64,000 nt of DNA, taken from NCBI GenBank assembly GCA_965248855.1, contig CBDFKQ010000004.1:248001-312000 (forward strand), given 5' to 3'. The translations under genes were made by a program, and so were the position numbers. The first letter of the stretch is position 1. Each line of letters begins with the position of its first letter. This document shows positions 17,902-25,972 of the stretch, one piece after another. The stretch is from CBDFKQ01 sp965248855 (GTDB taxonomy: Bacteria; Bacteroidota; Bacteroidia; Cytophagales; 172606-1). Below the pieces are notes generated by a model. The model saw only the letters and a program-made list of their open reading frames with translations. It did no database searches and had not been told where the DNA came from.

Positions 17902-18321
17902 ATGGGTTTAATATACGCAGAAATACAATTAATTAACGGCGATGACTTGGCGCTTGTAAGAAGAAATTTAATGGATAAGGATGAGGTAAAATCCATTTGG
18001 GTAACTGCCTTGGTTGATACAGGATCTTATATGTTGGCCATTAATGAAAGCATTCAGGAACAATTACAATTTCCTGTGCTCGACAAAAAATTTGGATTAA
18101 TGGCAGATGGTTCTAGGTTGGAATGTGATATTGTCGGCCCTGTTGAATTGCGTTTTAAAAATCGTCAAACAACAGTAAGAGCGATGGTTTTACCGGGAGA
18201 TGCTGAAGTATTATTGGGCGCAATACCAATGGAAGACATGGATGTACTTATTCATCCCTTAAGGCAAGAATTAATTGTAAATCCTGAGCATCCTTATTTT
18301 GCTGTTACAAAATTGAAGTAA
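17902..18321 (+). CDS. Retropepsin-like clan AA aspartic protease
   Basis: 139 residues. ALVDTGSYMLAIN carries the catalytic Asp-Thr-Gly of single-domain aspartic proteases, followed by the flap-like GLMADGSRLECDIVGPVELRF and the hydrophobic-hydrophobic-Gly turn VLLGAIPMEDMDVLIHP. Such proteins act as homodimers. There is no signal peptide or membrane segment, so it would be cytoplasmic. No substrate can be inferred, and the neighbours are unrelated small genes. Confidence 0.72.
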   Translation: MGLIYAEIQLINGDDLALVRRNLMDKDEVKSIWVTALVDTGSYMLAINESIQEQLQFPVLDKKFGLMADGSRLECDIVGPVELRFKNRQTTVRAMVLPGDAEVLLGAIPMEDMDVLIHPLRQELIVNPEHPYFAVTKLK

Positions 18322-18355
18322 TATTTACTTATGAGTTTATTAATATTAAATTCAA

Positions 18356-18721
18356 TTAATTTATATTTTTCTTTTTTGTGAGAGAATACACACAACAAAT
18401 CATCATAAAAAAAACACAAATTACCATTCCCATCGCCTCTCTTGCCAGTTCCTGATTTGGAGTTTTCATTGCCATTCCCGTACCTTTTGATACAAAACCT
18501 TCCCATGCAGTCATTAGCATCCAACTGTTTATAGCAATTGATAAATATAAAATTGATAAAATTATAAGTAACTCACTATTAAATTTCCATCTGAAAGCCT
18601 GTATACCAACATAGGCAACAATCAAATATAAGGTTGCCCACCAAATTGGATCAGGGTCGTTCAATTGTAAATAAGCCGACCAGATAAATAATACGGAAAA
18701 TAAAATTGCAAAGTATCTCAT
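18356..18721 (-). CDS. TMEM220-family membrane protein
   Basis: 121 residues from the ATG at 18721 (MRYFAILFSVLFIWSAYLQ); the frame extends ten codons upstream but those are a phenylalanine run from the A-rich terminator region. Four hydrophobic segments and the hallmark AYLQLNDPDPIWW place it in the transmembrane family 220. Function is unknown in bacteria. It lies downstream of the DUF1080 gene on the same strand but is separated by an intrinsic terminator at 18738-18768. Confidence 0.7.
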   Translation of the reverse strand: MRYFAILFSVLFIWSAYLQLNDPDPIWWATLYLIVAYVGIQAFRWKFNSELLIILSILYLSIAINSWMLMTAWEGFVSKGTGMAMKTPNQELAREAMGMVICVFFMMICCVYSLTKKKNIN

Positions 18722-18731
18722 TATAAAAAAG

Positions 18732-18768
18732 AAAAAAAATAAAGACTCCAAAATTTGAAGTCTTTATT
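18732..18768 (-). terminator. Intrinsic terminator of the DUF1080 gene
   Basis: AATAAAGACT (18738-18747) pairs with AGTCTTTATT (18759-18768). On the minus strand the hairpin is followed by a run of T (A-run at 18732-18739), thirteen bases beyond the DUF1080 stop. Confidence 0.75.
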
Positions 18769-18780
18769 CAGTGAAAAAAA

Positions 18781-19491
18781 TTATAAATTTTTTACTTTTA
18801 TATTTCTAAACCATATTTTATCTCCATGGTCTTGCAAGGCGATGTGGCCTTTACGAAATTTTGCAAAATCGGGCATAGAATTAAATTTACTTCCTTTTAC
18901 GAGTGCCATAAACTCAGGGCTGTTTAAATCAAAACTCAATACCTTTTTGTCGTTAAACCAATGCTCCACTTTTCCTTTATTTACAACAATTTTAATTTTA
19001 TTCCATTGCCCAACAGCATTTGTAGTTGCTTTACTTGGAATTAAATCATAAAGCGAACCTGCCTTTCTATTTTCATCTTTACCCAACTTCGCATCCGGAT
19101 GTTTATCATTATCAAGAATTTGCATTTCCGGACCGGTTAACCATGGCGCATTGTATTGCTCACCTTCTTCTACCAAATACATAATTCCGCTGTTTCCACC
19201 TTCTGAAATCTTCCATTCCAATTGAAATTCAAAATTTTCAAATTCTTCGTCTGTTACCAAATCACCTGAATTTTTTTCGTTTAATTCTAAAATTCCATTT
19301 ACGGCTTTCCACCCCTTCGATACATCTTTTTTATTATAATTATGCCATCCTTTTGTTGTTTTGCCATCAAATAAAACCTTCCATTCACCATTATTTTTTT
19401 TATTTACCACCTTTTTTCCGAAAGTTAAAGATTGAAAAATAAATAAGGCAACAAGGCCCAAAATCCATAATATACCTTTTTGAAGTTTCAT
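18781..19491 (-). CDS. Secreted DUF1080 protein (3-keto-disaccharide hydrolase-like)
   Basis: 236 residues with an N-terminal hydrophobic export segment (LWILGLVALFIFQSL). The concanavalin-like DUF1080 fold is recognised from WKVLFDGKTTKGWHNY, ELNEKNSGDLVTDEEFENFEFQLEWKISEGGNSGIMYLV, GPEMQILDNDKHPD, KAGSLYDLIPSK, QWNKIKIVVNKGKVEHWFND and the C-terminal HIALQDHGDKIWFRNIKVK. The family contains 3-keto-disaccharide hydrolases that cut oxidised sugars. The sugar isomerase-like gene lies 29 bases upstream on the same strand, which supports a joint role in sugar breakdown. Its own terminator follows. Confidence 0.8.
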   Translation of the reverse strand: MKLQKGILWILGLVALFIFQSLTFGKKVVNKKNNGEWKVLFDGKTTKGWHNYNKKDVSKGWKAVNGILELNEKNSGDLVTDEEFENFEFQLEWKISEGGNSGIMYLVEEGEQYNAPWLTGPEMQILDNDKHPDAKLGKDENRKAGSLYDLIPSKATTNAVGQWNKIKIVVNKGKVEHWFNDKKVLSFDLNSPEFMALVKGSKFNSMPDFAKFRKGHIALQDHGDKIWFRNIKVKNL

Positions 19492-19520
19492 TAACGCTTT
19501 TATTTAAATGTAAATAATAA

Positions 19521-20567
19521 TTAAACTAAACCTAATATTTTTTTATTGGTTTCATTATCAATTCCTGCATCGGCAAAATCATCAAATGCCTTTTCTGTTT
19601 TCCTGATCATGTGCGCTTCAATATAAGGTGCGCCTTCTGCAGCCCCATCTTCAGGATGTTTTAATGCACATTCCCATTCCAATACACACCAACCTTTATA
19701 ATCATATTGTGCGAGTTTGCTAAATATAGAACCAAAATCAACTTGTCCGTCACCTAAAGAGCGGAATCTTCCCGGCCTGTCAACCCAACCTTGATAACTT
19801 CCATAAATTCCTGAGCGACCTGTAGGGTTAAATTCAGCATCTTTAACATGAAACATCTTTATAAACTCATGATAAATATCAATATTTTCTAAATAATTAA
19901 GTTGCTGTAATACATAATGACTGGGGTCATAAAGTATTTTTAAGGCAGAATGTTTTCCTGTCGCCTCATAAAAACGCTCGAATGTTATTCCATCATGCAA
20001 ATCTTCACCCGGGTGTAATTCGTAACATAAATCTACTCCGGCATCGGCAAAAGCATTTAAAATGGGGATCCATCTTTTAGCTAATTCTTTAAATGCTTCT
20101 TCAATCAATCCACCCGGCCTTTGTGGCCATGGATAAATATATGGCCATGCTAAAGAGCCCGAAAAAGTAGCGTGGGCTTTTAATCCTAAATTTTTACTTG
20201 CCTTTGCAGCCAATAATAATTGATTAATCGCCCAATCTGTCCTTGCTTTCGGGTTATTATGTACTTCTTTAGGTGCAAAACCATCAAATAATTCGTTATA
20301 AGCAGGGTGAACAGCTACCAATTGGCCTTGTAAGTGTGTGGAAAGTTCTGTTATCTCTATCCCAACATTTTTCGCAATTCCTTTAATCTCATCACAGTAA
20401 GCTGTACTGTCTGCCAGTTTTTGCAAATCAACAACTCGTGAATCCCAAGAAGGAATTTGAACACCAACATACCCTAAGTCACTTGCCCATTTGGTTATAT
20501 TTTCAAATGAATTAAAAGGAGCGCTATCTCCCATAAATTGAGCCAGAAAAATGGCAGGTCCCTTCAT
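19521..20567 (-). CDS. Sugar phosphate isomerase/epimerase-like TIM-barrel protein
   Basis: 348 residues, no signal peptide. GYVGVQIPSWD, ELSTHLQGQL, VDLCYELHPGEDLHDG, KILYDPSHYVLQQLNYLENI, FHVKDAEFNP and VDFGSIFSKLAQYDYKGWCVLEWE trace the xylose-isomerase-like barrel with its metal-binding Glu, Asp, His and Glu residues. In Bacteroidota this type commonly sits with DUF1080 and GFO/IDH oxidoreductases in operons that epimerise or degrade inositol or 3-keto sugars. No oxidoreductase is present here. It is the first gene of a two-gene transcript with the DUF1080 protein. Confidence 0.82.
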   Translation of the reverse strand: MKGPAIFLAQFMGDSAPFNSFENITKWASDLGYVGVQIPSWDSRVVDLQKLADSTAYCDEIKGIAKNVGIEITELSTHLQGQLVAVHPAYNELFDGFAPKEVHNNPKARTDWAINQLLLAAKASKNLGLKAHATFSGSLAWPYIYPWPQRPGGLIEEAFKELAKRWIPILNAFADAGVDLCYELHPGEDLHDGITFERFYEATGKHSALKILYDPSHYVLQQLNYLENIDIYHEFIKMFHVKDAEFNPTGRSGIYGSYQGWVDRPGRFRSLGDGQVDFGSIFSKLAQYDYKGWCVLEWECALKHPEDGAAEGAPYIEAHMIRKTEKAFDDFADAGIDNETNKKILGLV

Positions 20568-20867
20568 AATCAGTATAATTTACTTTTTGAATATTAAAAA
20601 TTAATATGCCGGCTAAAACACTATTAAAAATATGTTTTGTACAAAGAAAATAAATAATTATAGAAATCACACTTTAAAATTAAATTCACACATTTTTTTT
20701 AAATAAAAAAAATATTTTTAGGCATTTTAAAAAAATATTTAATAGAATTTGAACAAAGTATTTTTATTTTAAGTTAAGTACATAATTGATATCACTTACC
20801 TTTGAACAGTTGCTTTGAACGACAAACTTTCGTTTTAGAATTGTTAAAAATTGAATTTCCATTATAA
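20568..20867. other. Divergent intergenic region
   Basis: 300 bases between the isomerase-like gene (minus) and the pterin gene (plus). TACCTTTG at 20797-20804 fits the Bacteroidota -7 pattern about 64 bases before the ATG at 20868, but I see no properly spaced TTTG upstream of it. The rest is A+T-rich without other structure. Confidence 0.35.
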
Positions 20868-21302
20868 ATGATTAAAGAGATAGTTTCAACAAAAAAGGCA
20901 GCAGTATTCAGAAAAGAACATTTTAATGCAGCCCATCGATTAAACAATTCCGATTGGGATGATGAAAAGAACAAAGCTGTTTTTGGAAAATGTAACAATG
21001 CCAACTACCATGGCCATAATTATGAATTGATTGTAAAAATTGTTGGAAATATTAATCCGGAAACCGGTTATGTAATTGATATAAAAATACTATCGGATAT
21101 AATAAAAGAATTTATTATTGAAAAATTTGATCATAAAAATTTAAACCTTGATACTGAAGAATTTAAACATACTAATCCAAGTGCCGAAAATATTGCTGTG
21201 GTTATTTATGAAATTATAAAAAGCAAGATTGATCCGCAATTTGATATTAAAATTACATTATATGAAACCGAAAGAAACTATGTTGAATACCCCGCATATT
21301 AA
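20868..21302 (+). CDS. 6-pyruvoyl-tetrahydropterin synthase / QueD-family enzyme
   Basis: 144 residues. EHFNAAHRL and YHGHNYEL hold the three zinc-binding histidines, GKCNNANYHGH the catalytic cysteine, and FDHKNLN the Asp-His pair of the proton relay. The spacing Cys-x5-His-Gly-His is that of animal pyruvoyl-tetrahydropterin synthase rather than the shorter spacing of Escherichia coli QueD (Cys-x3-His-Gly-His). The substrate is dihydroneopterin triphosphate, the product of the GTP cyclohydrolase encoded next, whose start lies inside this gene. Other queuosine genes are absent from the window, so either tetrahydropterin or 7-deazaguanine synthesis is possible. Confidence 0.85.
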   Translation: MIKEIVSTKKAAVFRKEHFNAAHRLNNSDWDDEKNKAVFGKCNNANYHGHNYELIVKIVGNINPETGYVIDIKILSDIIKEFIIEKFDHKNLNLDTEEFKHTNPSAENIAVVIYEIIKSKIDPQFDIKITLYETERNYVEYPAY

Positions 21303-21984
21303 AGAAGTTGGAGATTTACCCGAAATGAATATTGACGAAATGGGTGACGAACATTTTTCCACATCTATTGAAACTCCTTTGCGAAATGATGCATTTGAAA
21401 TGAGTGATGAACTTAAAATAGAGTTAATTGAAGAGCATTTTCACGAAATTATGCAAATTTTAGGATTAGATTTAACAGACGACAGCCTGAAGGGCACGCC
21501 ACACAGAGTTGCAAAAATGTATGTAAAAGAAATTTTTACCGGTTTAAACCCCGCCAACAAACCTAAAATTGCGCTTTTTGAAAATAAATATAATTATAAC
21601 GAAATGCTAGTTGAGAAAGACATCACGTTTTTCTCTAATTGCGAACATCATTTCGTGCCTATTATCGGAAAAGCTCATTTGGCATATTTTTCTAATGGAA
21701 AAGTAATTGGTTTATCAAAACTTAACCGCGTAGTCCAATATTTTGCGAAACGCCCTCAAGTTCAAGAGAGATTAACTGTTCAAATTGCCAATGAACTGAA
21801 AAAAATATTAGATACCGATGATATTGCAGTACTAATTGAAGCCAAACATTTATGCGTTTCTTCACGTGGAGTGCAGGACATAAATTCAGGAACTGTTACC
21901 GCTCATTATAGTGGAAAATTTAAAAATGATGAGGTTAAAAGTGAATTTTTAAAATATGTTTCACTCAAAACCATTGAATATTGA
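21280..21984 (+). CDS. folE: GTP cyclohydrolase I
   Basis: 234 residues from the ATG at 21280 (MLNTPHIKEVG); an ATG at 21262 would add six residues. Both overlap the preceding pterin gene, pointing to translational coupling. LKGTPHRVAKMYVKEIFTGL, FFSNCEHHFVPIIGKAHLAY (zinc Cys and His), GLSKLNRVVQYFAKRPQVQERLT and IEAKHLCVSSRGVQDINSGT (second zinc Cys) are complete. The enzyme opens the imidazole ring of GTP to give dihydroneopterin triphosphate for folate and pterins. The N-terminal 45 residues are acidic and variable as usual. A terminator follows at 22016-22040. Confidence 0.94.
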   Translation: MLNTPHIKEVGDLPEMNIDEMGDEHFSTSIETPLRNDAFEMSDELKIELIEEHFHEIMQILGLDLTDDSLKGTPHRVAKMYVKEIFTGLNPANKPKIALFENKYNYNEMLVEKDITFFSNCEHHFVPIIGKAHLAYFSNGKVIGLSKLNRVVQYFAKRPQVQERLTVQIANELKKILDTDDIAVLIEAKHLCVSSRGVQDINSGTVTAHYSGKFKNDEVKSEFLKYVSLKTIEY

Positions 21985-22015
21985 TATCTATATTTTATTA
22001 TTGAATATAATTTTG

Positions 22016-22040
22016 GCCTGTTTAATATAACAGGCTTTTT
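22016..22040 (+). terminator. Intrinsic terminator after folE
   Basis: GCCTGTT (22016-22022) pairs with AACAGGC (22029-22035) and is followed by five T. It lies 31 bases after the folE stop. Confidence 0.8.
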
Positions 22041-22073
22041 GATTTCTTTTAAATTTTAAATATAATTTTTGTG

Positions 22074-23663
22074 ATGATGTTAAGAAATATTTTTAAAGTT
22101 GGTTTTCTATTAATGCCAATAATAGGTTTTGCACAGTTAAAAGCTCCTGAAAATTGGTTCAACCTTGATTACAGTGAAAATAAAGTTCGAGGTGTAAGCA
22201 CTGAAAAGGCATATGATTTTTTAAAAGGCAAAACTTCCAGAACAGTAATTGTGGCCGTTATTGATGGTGGAGTTGATATAAATCACGAAGATTTAAAAGG
22301 TAAAATATGGGTAAATGAAAAAGAAATTGCAGGTAATGGTTTGGATGATGATAAAAATGGTTTTATAGATGATGTAAACGGTTGGAATTTTATTGGGGGT
22401 AAAGATGGAAAAAACGTTGGCCCAGATAATTTTGAATTAACAAGAGAAATGAGCAGGATTTCTAAAAAATTTGAAGGAATAAGTGCGGAAAAAATTAAAA
22501 TGTTAAAAGGAAAAGATAAAGAGGAATATGAGAGCTTATCTAAAATAAAAGGAGAATTCGAAAAGAAAAAAACTGAATATGAAGGTAATTTAAATAATAT
22601 TAAACAATTTCATGAAATGTATAAATCTTCCGCCTTGGTGCTAAAAGGATATTTAAAAAAAGATTCTATTACAAAAGCCATGGTGGATACTATTTCATCA
22701 AATGATGCACTTGTTTCTACCTCAAAACGCTTAATGCTTTATGCATATGAAATTAATTTTTCTGAACCGGATATTGCAGAATATGAAAAAAGTATTAGTG
22801 AAAGGTTGGAATTCGGTTTAAATCCTGATTTTGATACCCGAAAGATCGTCGGTGATCATTACAATGATTTAAAAGAAAAAGGATATGGTAATACTGATGT
22901 TAAAGGCCCCGATGCAAGCCATGGAACTCATGTAGCCGGAATTATTGCAGCAGGTAGAAAAAATGGAATTGGTATGGATGGTGTTTGTGAAAATGTTAAA
23001 ATTATGGCCGTAAGGTGTGTTCCTAATGGAGATGAACGCGATAAGGATGTTGCAAATGCAATAAGATATGCTGTTGATAATGGTGCAATGATTATTAACA
23101 TGAGCTTTGGAAAAGATTTCTCTCCAAACAGAGAATATGTTGAAGAAGCCATCAAATATGCAACTTCAAAAAATGTACTTTTAATTCATGCAGCAGGTAA
23201 CGATCATAAAAATGTAGATTTAGAAAATAATTATCCTAACAATAAAAGAGTTAAATCAAAAAGTTGGATTGAAATCGGAGCCTCAGCATGGGGTGATACA
23301 AGTAATTTCGTAGCCGATTTTTCAAATTATGGCAAAAAAACGGTTAATCTCTTTGCGCCCGGTTTAGATATTTATTCTACAATGCCTGATAATAAATATA
23401 AAAATCAAAGTGGCACGAGTATGGCTTCGCCGGTTACAGCAGGGGTAGCGGCATTAATATGGTCTTACTTTCCAAATTTAAATGCGGTTCAATTAAAAGA
23501 TGTTTTAATGAAATCCACCATTAAATATTCAGATATTAAAGTGAATAAACCCACGGAAGAAAAATCTGATGAAAAAATATCATTTGGTGAGCTTTCTGTT
23601 TCCGGGGGTATTGTCAATGCTTTAGAAGCTGCTAAATTGGCTTCAAAAATTCCAGCTAAATAA
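22074..23663 (+). CDS. Secreted subtilisin-like serine protease (S8)
   Basis: 529 residues from the ATG at 22074 (another ATG follows at once, and a GTG precedes). A signal peptide (IFKVGFLLMPIIGFAQ) directs export. The catalytic triad is visible as Asp in VAVIDGGVDINHEDL, His in SHGTHVAGIIAAG and Ser in SGTSMASPVTAGVAAL; HAAGND carries the oxyanion Asn. Between Asp and His lies a long charged helical insertion of about 180 residues (KFEGISAEKIKMLKG...YNDLKEKGYG), typical of Bacteroidota S8 enzymes of this type. There is no C-terminal type IX sorting domain, so it probably stays in the periplasm or outer envelope. Confidence 0.9.
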   Translation: MMLRNIFKVGFLLMPIIGFAQLKAPENWFNLDYSENKVRGVSTEKAYDFLKGKTSRTVIVAVIDGGVDINHEDLKGKIWVNEKEIAGNGLDDDKNGFIDDVNGWNFIGGKDGKNVGPDNFELTREMSRISKKFEGISAEKIKMLKGKDKEEYESLSKIKGEFEKKKTEYEGNLNNIKQFHEMYKSSALVLKGYLKKDSITKAMVDTISSNDALVSTSKRLMLYAYEINFSEPDIAEYEKSISERLEFGLNPDFDTRKIVGDHYNDLKEKGYGNTDVKGPDASHGTHVAGIIAAGRKNGIGMDGVCENVKIMAVRCVPNGDERDKDVANAIRYAVDNGAMIINMSFGKDFSPNREYVEEAIKYATSKNVLLIHAAGNDHKNVDLENNYPNNKRVKSKSWIEIGASAWGDTSNFVADFSNYGKKTVNLFAPGLDIYSTMPDNKYKNQSGTSMASPVTAGVAALIWSYFPNLNAVQLKDVLMKSTIKYSDIKVNKPTEEKSDEKISFGELSVSGGIVNALEAAKLASKIPAK

Positions 23664-23748
23664 TGCTTGCTTAAAATAAAATATTATTTAACCTTTTCCG
23701 GATGAGTACTTTAAATTTTTTCGAGTTATATATTAAACGCATATAATT

Positions 23749-24360
23749 ATGATGCTTGTAGAAAATTTTATTAATGGTTATTCTATCAGGTTTTCAAAAA
23801 ATGTAAGGGATCAATTCACTGATGATGAATTCTATGAATTCTGTAGGATGAACAATTCACTCAAATTTGAAAGAGACCAAGAAGGAAATATTTTAATTAT
23901 GGCACTTACCGGAGGTAAAACAGGAAAAAGAAACGGAGAAATAATTGCGGATTTAATTATTTGGAACAGGAATTCAAAGGCAGGAAATGTTTTCGATTCC
24001 TCAACCGGTTTCAGACTTCCAAACACCTCGGTCCGTTCACCGGATGCTGCCTGGGTTAATAATGAAAAATGGACTACATTGAGTGAAACGGAAAAAGAAA
24101 AATTTCCTCCTTTATGCCCCGAGTTTATAATTGAATTAATGTCAGCAACGGATGAAATAACACATGCATTTGTTAAAATGAACGAATACATGGAAAATGG
24201 TTGTGAATTGGCATGGCTCATTTATCCTGCCGAGAAAAAAACTTTTATCTACCGCAAAGGCGAAAATCAGGAAATTATTGAAGGCTTCGATAAAAAACTT
24301 TCAGGTGAAAATGTTTTAAAAGGGTTTGAACTTGATTTGAAGAGGATTGGGTTGGAGTGA
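23749..24360 (+). CDS. Uma2-family (DUF820) restriction-endonuclease-fold protein
   Basis: 203 residues; the start may equally be the ATG at 23752. SVRSPDAAWVNNEKWTTLS, PLCPEFIIELMSATD and GCELAWLIYPAEKKTFIYR are the hallmark segments: Asp and Glu-x-x of the PD-(D/E)xK nuclease fold. Uma2 proteins are common in cyanobacteria and Bacteroidota, often in many copies, and their biological role is not settled. It stands alone before a strong bidirectional terminator. Confidence 0.8.
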   Translation: MMLVENFINGYSIRFSKNVRDQFTDDEFYEFCRMNNSLKFERDQEGNILIMALTGGKTGKRNGEIIADLIIWNRNSKAGNVFDSSTGFRLPNTSVRSPDAAWVNNEKWTTLSETEKEKFPPLCPEFIIELMSATDEITHAFVKMNEYMENGCELAWLIYPAEKKTFIYRKGENQEIIEGFDKKLSGENVLKGFELDLKRIGLE

Positions 24361-24383
24361 TGGTGAATTAAAATTGATTTAAT

Positions 24384-24422
24384 AAAAAAAGGTATCCAAT
24401 TAAAATTTGGATACCTTTTTTT
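24384..24422. terminator. Bidirectional terminator after the Uma2 gene
   Basis: AAAGGTATCCAA pairs with TTTGGATACCTTT around a short loop, with an A-run before and a T-run after; 24 bases beyond the Uma2 stop. Confidence 0.8.
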
Positions 24423-24558
24423 ATTTTTATGAGATTTTTTTAGCAAAACCTTTAAGAAATTTTTTTAAGTTACCATTAACTAAAATTATATTTATAATCC
24501 TTTTACAACTACGCTTTTTTTCAAAAATAATTCAACAATATTTATTTAATTTTACCAA

Positions 24559-24771
24559 ATGAAAACAATAAGAATTAATATAATTAACCCAAAAGCTTCT
24601 AAGCTGTTAAAAGGCATGGAAGAATTAAATCTTATTACTATTCAGAATACATCTAAAAATGGTTTTATGAATGTTTTAAAGAAATTACGTTCTAAATCTC
24701 AATCTGTTCCAACGATCGATGAGATAACCAAAGAAGTCGAAATAGTAAGAAGTAGGCGATATGCCAAATAA
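24559..24771 (+). CDS. Putative antitoxin of a PIN toxin pair
   Basis: 70 residues. A short beta start (MKTIRINIINPKASKLLKGMEEL) and a basic C-terminal half with TIDEITKEVEIVRSRRYAK. The last motif, in which an (E)I-(T)-EV-E-VR(x)RY segment closes the protein, is common in small antitoxins paired with PIN-domain toxins in Bacteroidota. It overlaps the PIN gene by 11 bases. No distinct DNA-binding fold is evident from the sequence, so the assignment depends on the partner. Confidence 0.7.
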   Translation: MKTIRINIINPKASKLLKGMEELNLITIQNTSKNGFMNVLKKLRSKSQSVPTIDEITKEVEIVRSRRYAK

Positions 24772-25183
24772 TGTAAGAAGGATTGTAATTGACACCAATC
24801 TTTGGATCAGCTTTCTTATTACAAAAGATTTAGATAAACTTGATGAACTAATTTTCTCAAGAAAGGCGGTTTTAGTTTTTAGTCAAGAATTGCTTTGTGA
24901 ATTTTTAGAAGTTGCAAGGCGACCGAAATTTAGAAGGTTTTTTCCTATCTCAGATATTGAACAAATACTTGAAACTATAGATGAATTTGCGGACTTTGTA
25001 AATGTACAAAGTAAAGTTGAAGTTTGCAGGGATCCAAAAGATAATTTTCTTCTGTCATTATCAATTGAAGGCAATGTTGATTTTTTATTAACAGGAGATA
25101 AAGACTTATTAGATCTAATCAAATTTGGAAAAACCTCGATTATTACTATCAGTGACTTTCTTAATCTAGGTCCTTTATTATAA
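24761..25183 (+). CDS. PIN-domain toxin
   Basis: 140 residues. The four acidic PIN residues are present: Asp in VIDTNLWISFLI, Glu in SQELLCEFLEVARRPKF, Asp in CRDPKDNFLLSLSIEG and Asp in FLLTGDKDLLDL. These bind metal ions and cut RNA, in toxins of this family usually tRNA or mRNA. It belongs to the group annotated as toxin component, PIN family, and overlaps the antitoxin gene. The gene looks intact. A 35-base dispersed repeat lies about 100 bases downstream. Confidence 0.85.
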   Translation: MPNNVRRIVIDTNLWISFLITKDLDKLDELIFSRKAVLVFSQELLCEFLEVARRPKFRRFFPISDIEQILETIDEFADFVNVQSKVEVCRDPKDNFLLSLSIEGNVDFLLTGDKDLLDLIKFGKTSIITISDFLNLGPLL

Positions 25184-25193
25184 TATGAAAACC

Positions 25194-25290
25194 AAAAACA
25201 TTAAAAGGTTACGAAAATTTTAAAATTGACTCGTTAATTCACCATACCCTCATTGAAATGGGAATGACAAAGGAAGAACATATTTTATGA
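25194..25290 (+). pseudogene. Possible remnant of a small gene (no start codon)
   Basis: Directly after a stop codon the plus frame reads KTLKGYENFKIDSLIH and then HTLIEMGMTKEEHIL before TGA. There is no start codon and nothing similar upstream. It could be the tail of a protein lost by deletion next to the toxin-antitoxin pair, or chance. I do not recognise it. Confidence 0.25.
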
Positions 25291-25318
25291 TTATAACGAT
25301 ATTGATAAATCAATATTC
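25286..25318 (+). repeat. Dispersed intergenic repeat, copy 2
   Basis: Reads TTATGATTATAACGATATTG then ATAAATCAATAT. It matches the reverse complement of copies at 16945-16981 and 43296-43332 in its TTATGA start and GATATTGATAAA core. Confidence 0.45.
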
Positions 25319-25864
25319 AGAAAGTGATTTTTTTATTTTAAATTTATTCTTTAAAAAAAACTTCCTTAATTCAGGAAATCGCATGTTATCAAAGTCAAGC
25401 ATATAAGGTGAATCGGGATTGAATTCCGTTTTTTCACACTCAAAACAAACATTTATAAAACCAATGGGTCTCTTTTTTAAATAAAATACGATTGCATCTC
25501 TATAAATGTAAATACAATCTGTAGTAATTTCCGTATCTCCTTTAGTTGGTTTCAAAATACCAATCAAATCTTTTTTTTGACTATCATTTAAATTTCTTGA
25601 ATAATATTTTTTATGAAGAGGATTGCCTAAACTATCTAAAAAAGTTAATCCTGCTGATTTTTTAGATTGAACCATAAGTTTTGAAGAAATTAAATATTGA
25701 TAATCTCCATTAAAAAAAGCACTATCAAAACTTAATATTTTAATTCCATCGTACTCAAGTCTAGGGAATGGTTTCTCTAAATTAACTTTATTGAGAGAAA
25801 CAATATATTCTTTAGTGGTAGCCTTATTATTTTTTTCTTCACAAGAAAAAATAAAAAAGATCAT
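25310..25864 (-). CDS. Hypothetical lipoprotein
   Basis: 184 residues from the only ATG (25864), which gives a very short signal, MIFFIFSC-EEKNN. The cysteine looks like a lipobox. Six more codons upstream stay open and hydrophobic (SFFIA), so the real start may be a non-ATG codon there. The body has two beta-rich stretches (YIVSLNKVNLEKPFPRLEYDG, QYLISSKLMVQS) and a cysteine pair in VCFECEK. I recognise no family. The stop sits beside a dispersed repeat. Confidence 0.5.
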   Translation of the reverse strand: MIFFIFSCEEKNNKATTKEYIVSLNKVNLEKPFPRLEYDGIKILSFDSAFFNGDYQYLISSKLMVQSKKSAGLTFLDSLGNPLHKKYYSRNLNDSQKKDLIGILKPTKGDTEITTDCIYIYRDAIVFYLKKRPIGFINVCFECEKTEFNPDSPYMLDFDNMRFPELRKFFLKNKFKIKKSLSEY

Positions 25865-25972
25865 TGCAATAAAAAAAGATATCTAATATAATTTTTTTAA
25901 AAATAATTTGTATTAAATCATTGTAAGATATCATAAATAATTAAATTGGCAGAAACCAATAAATCTATAATT

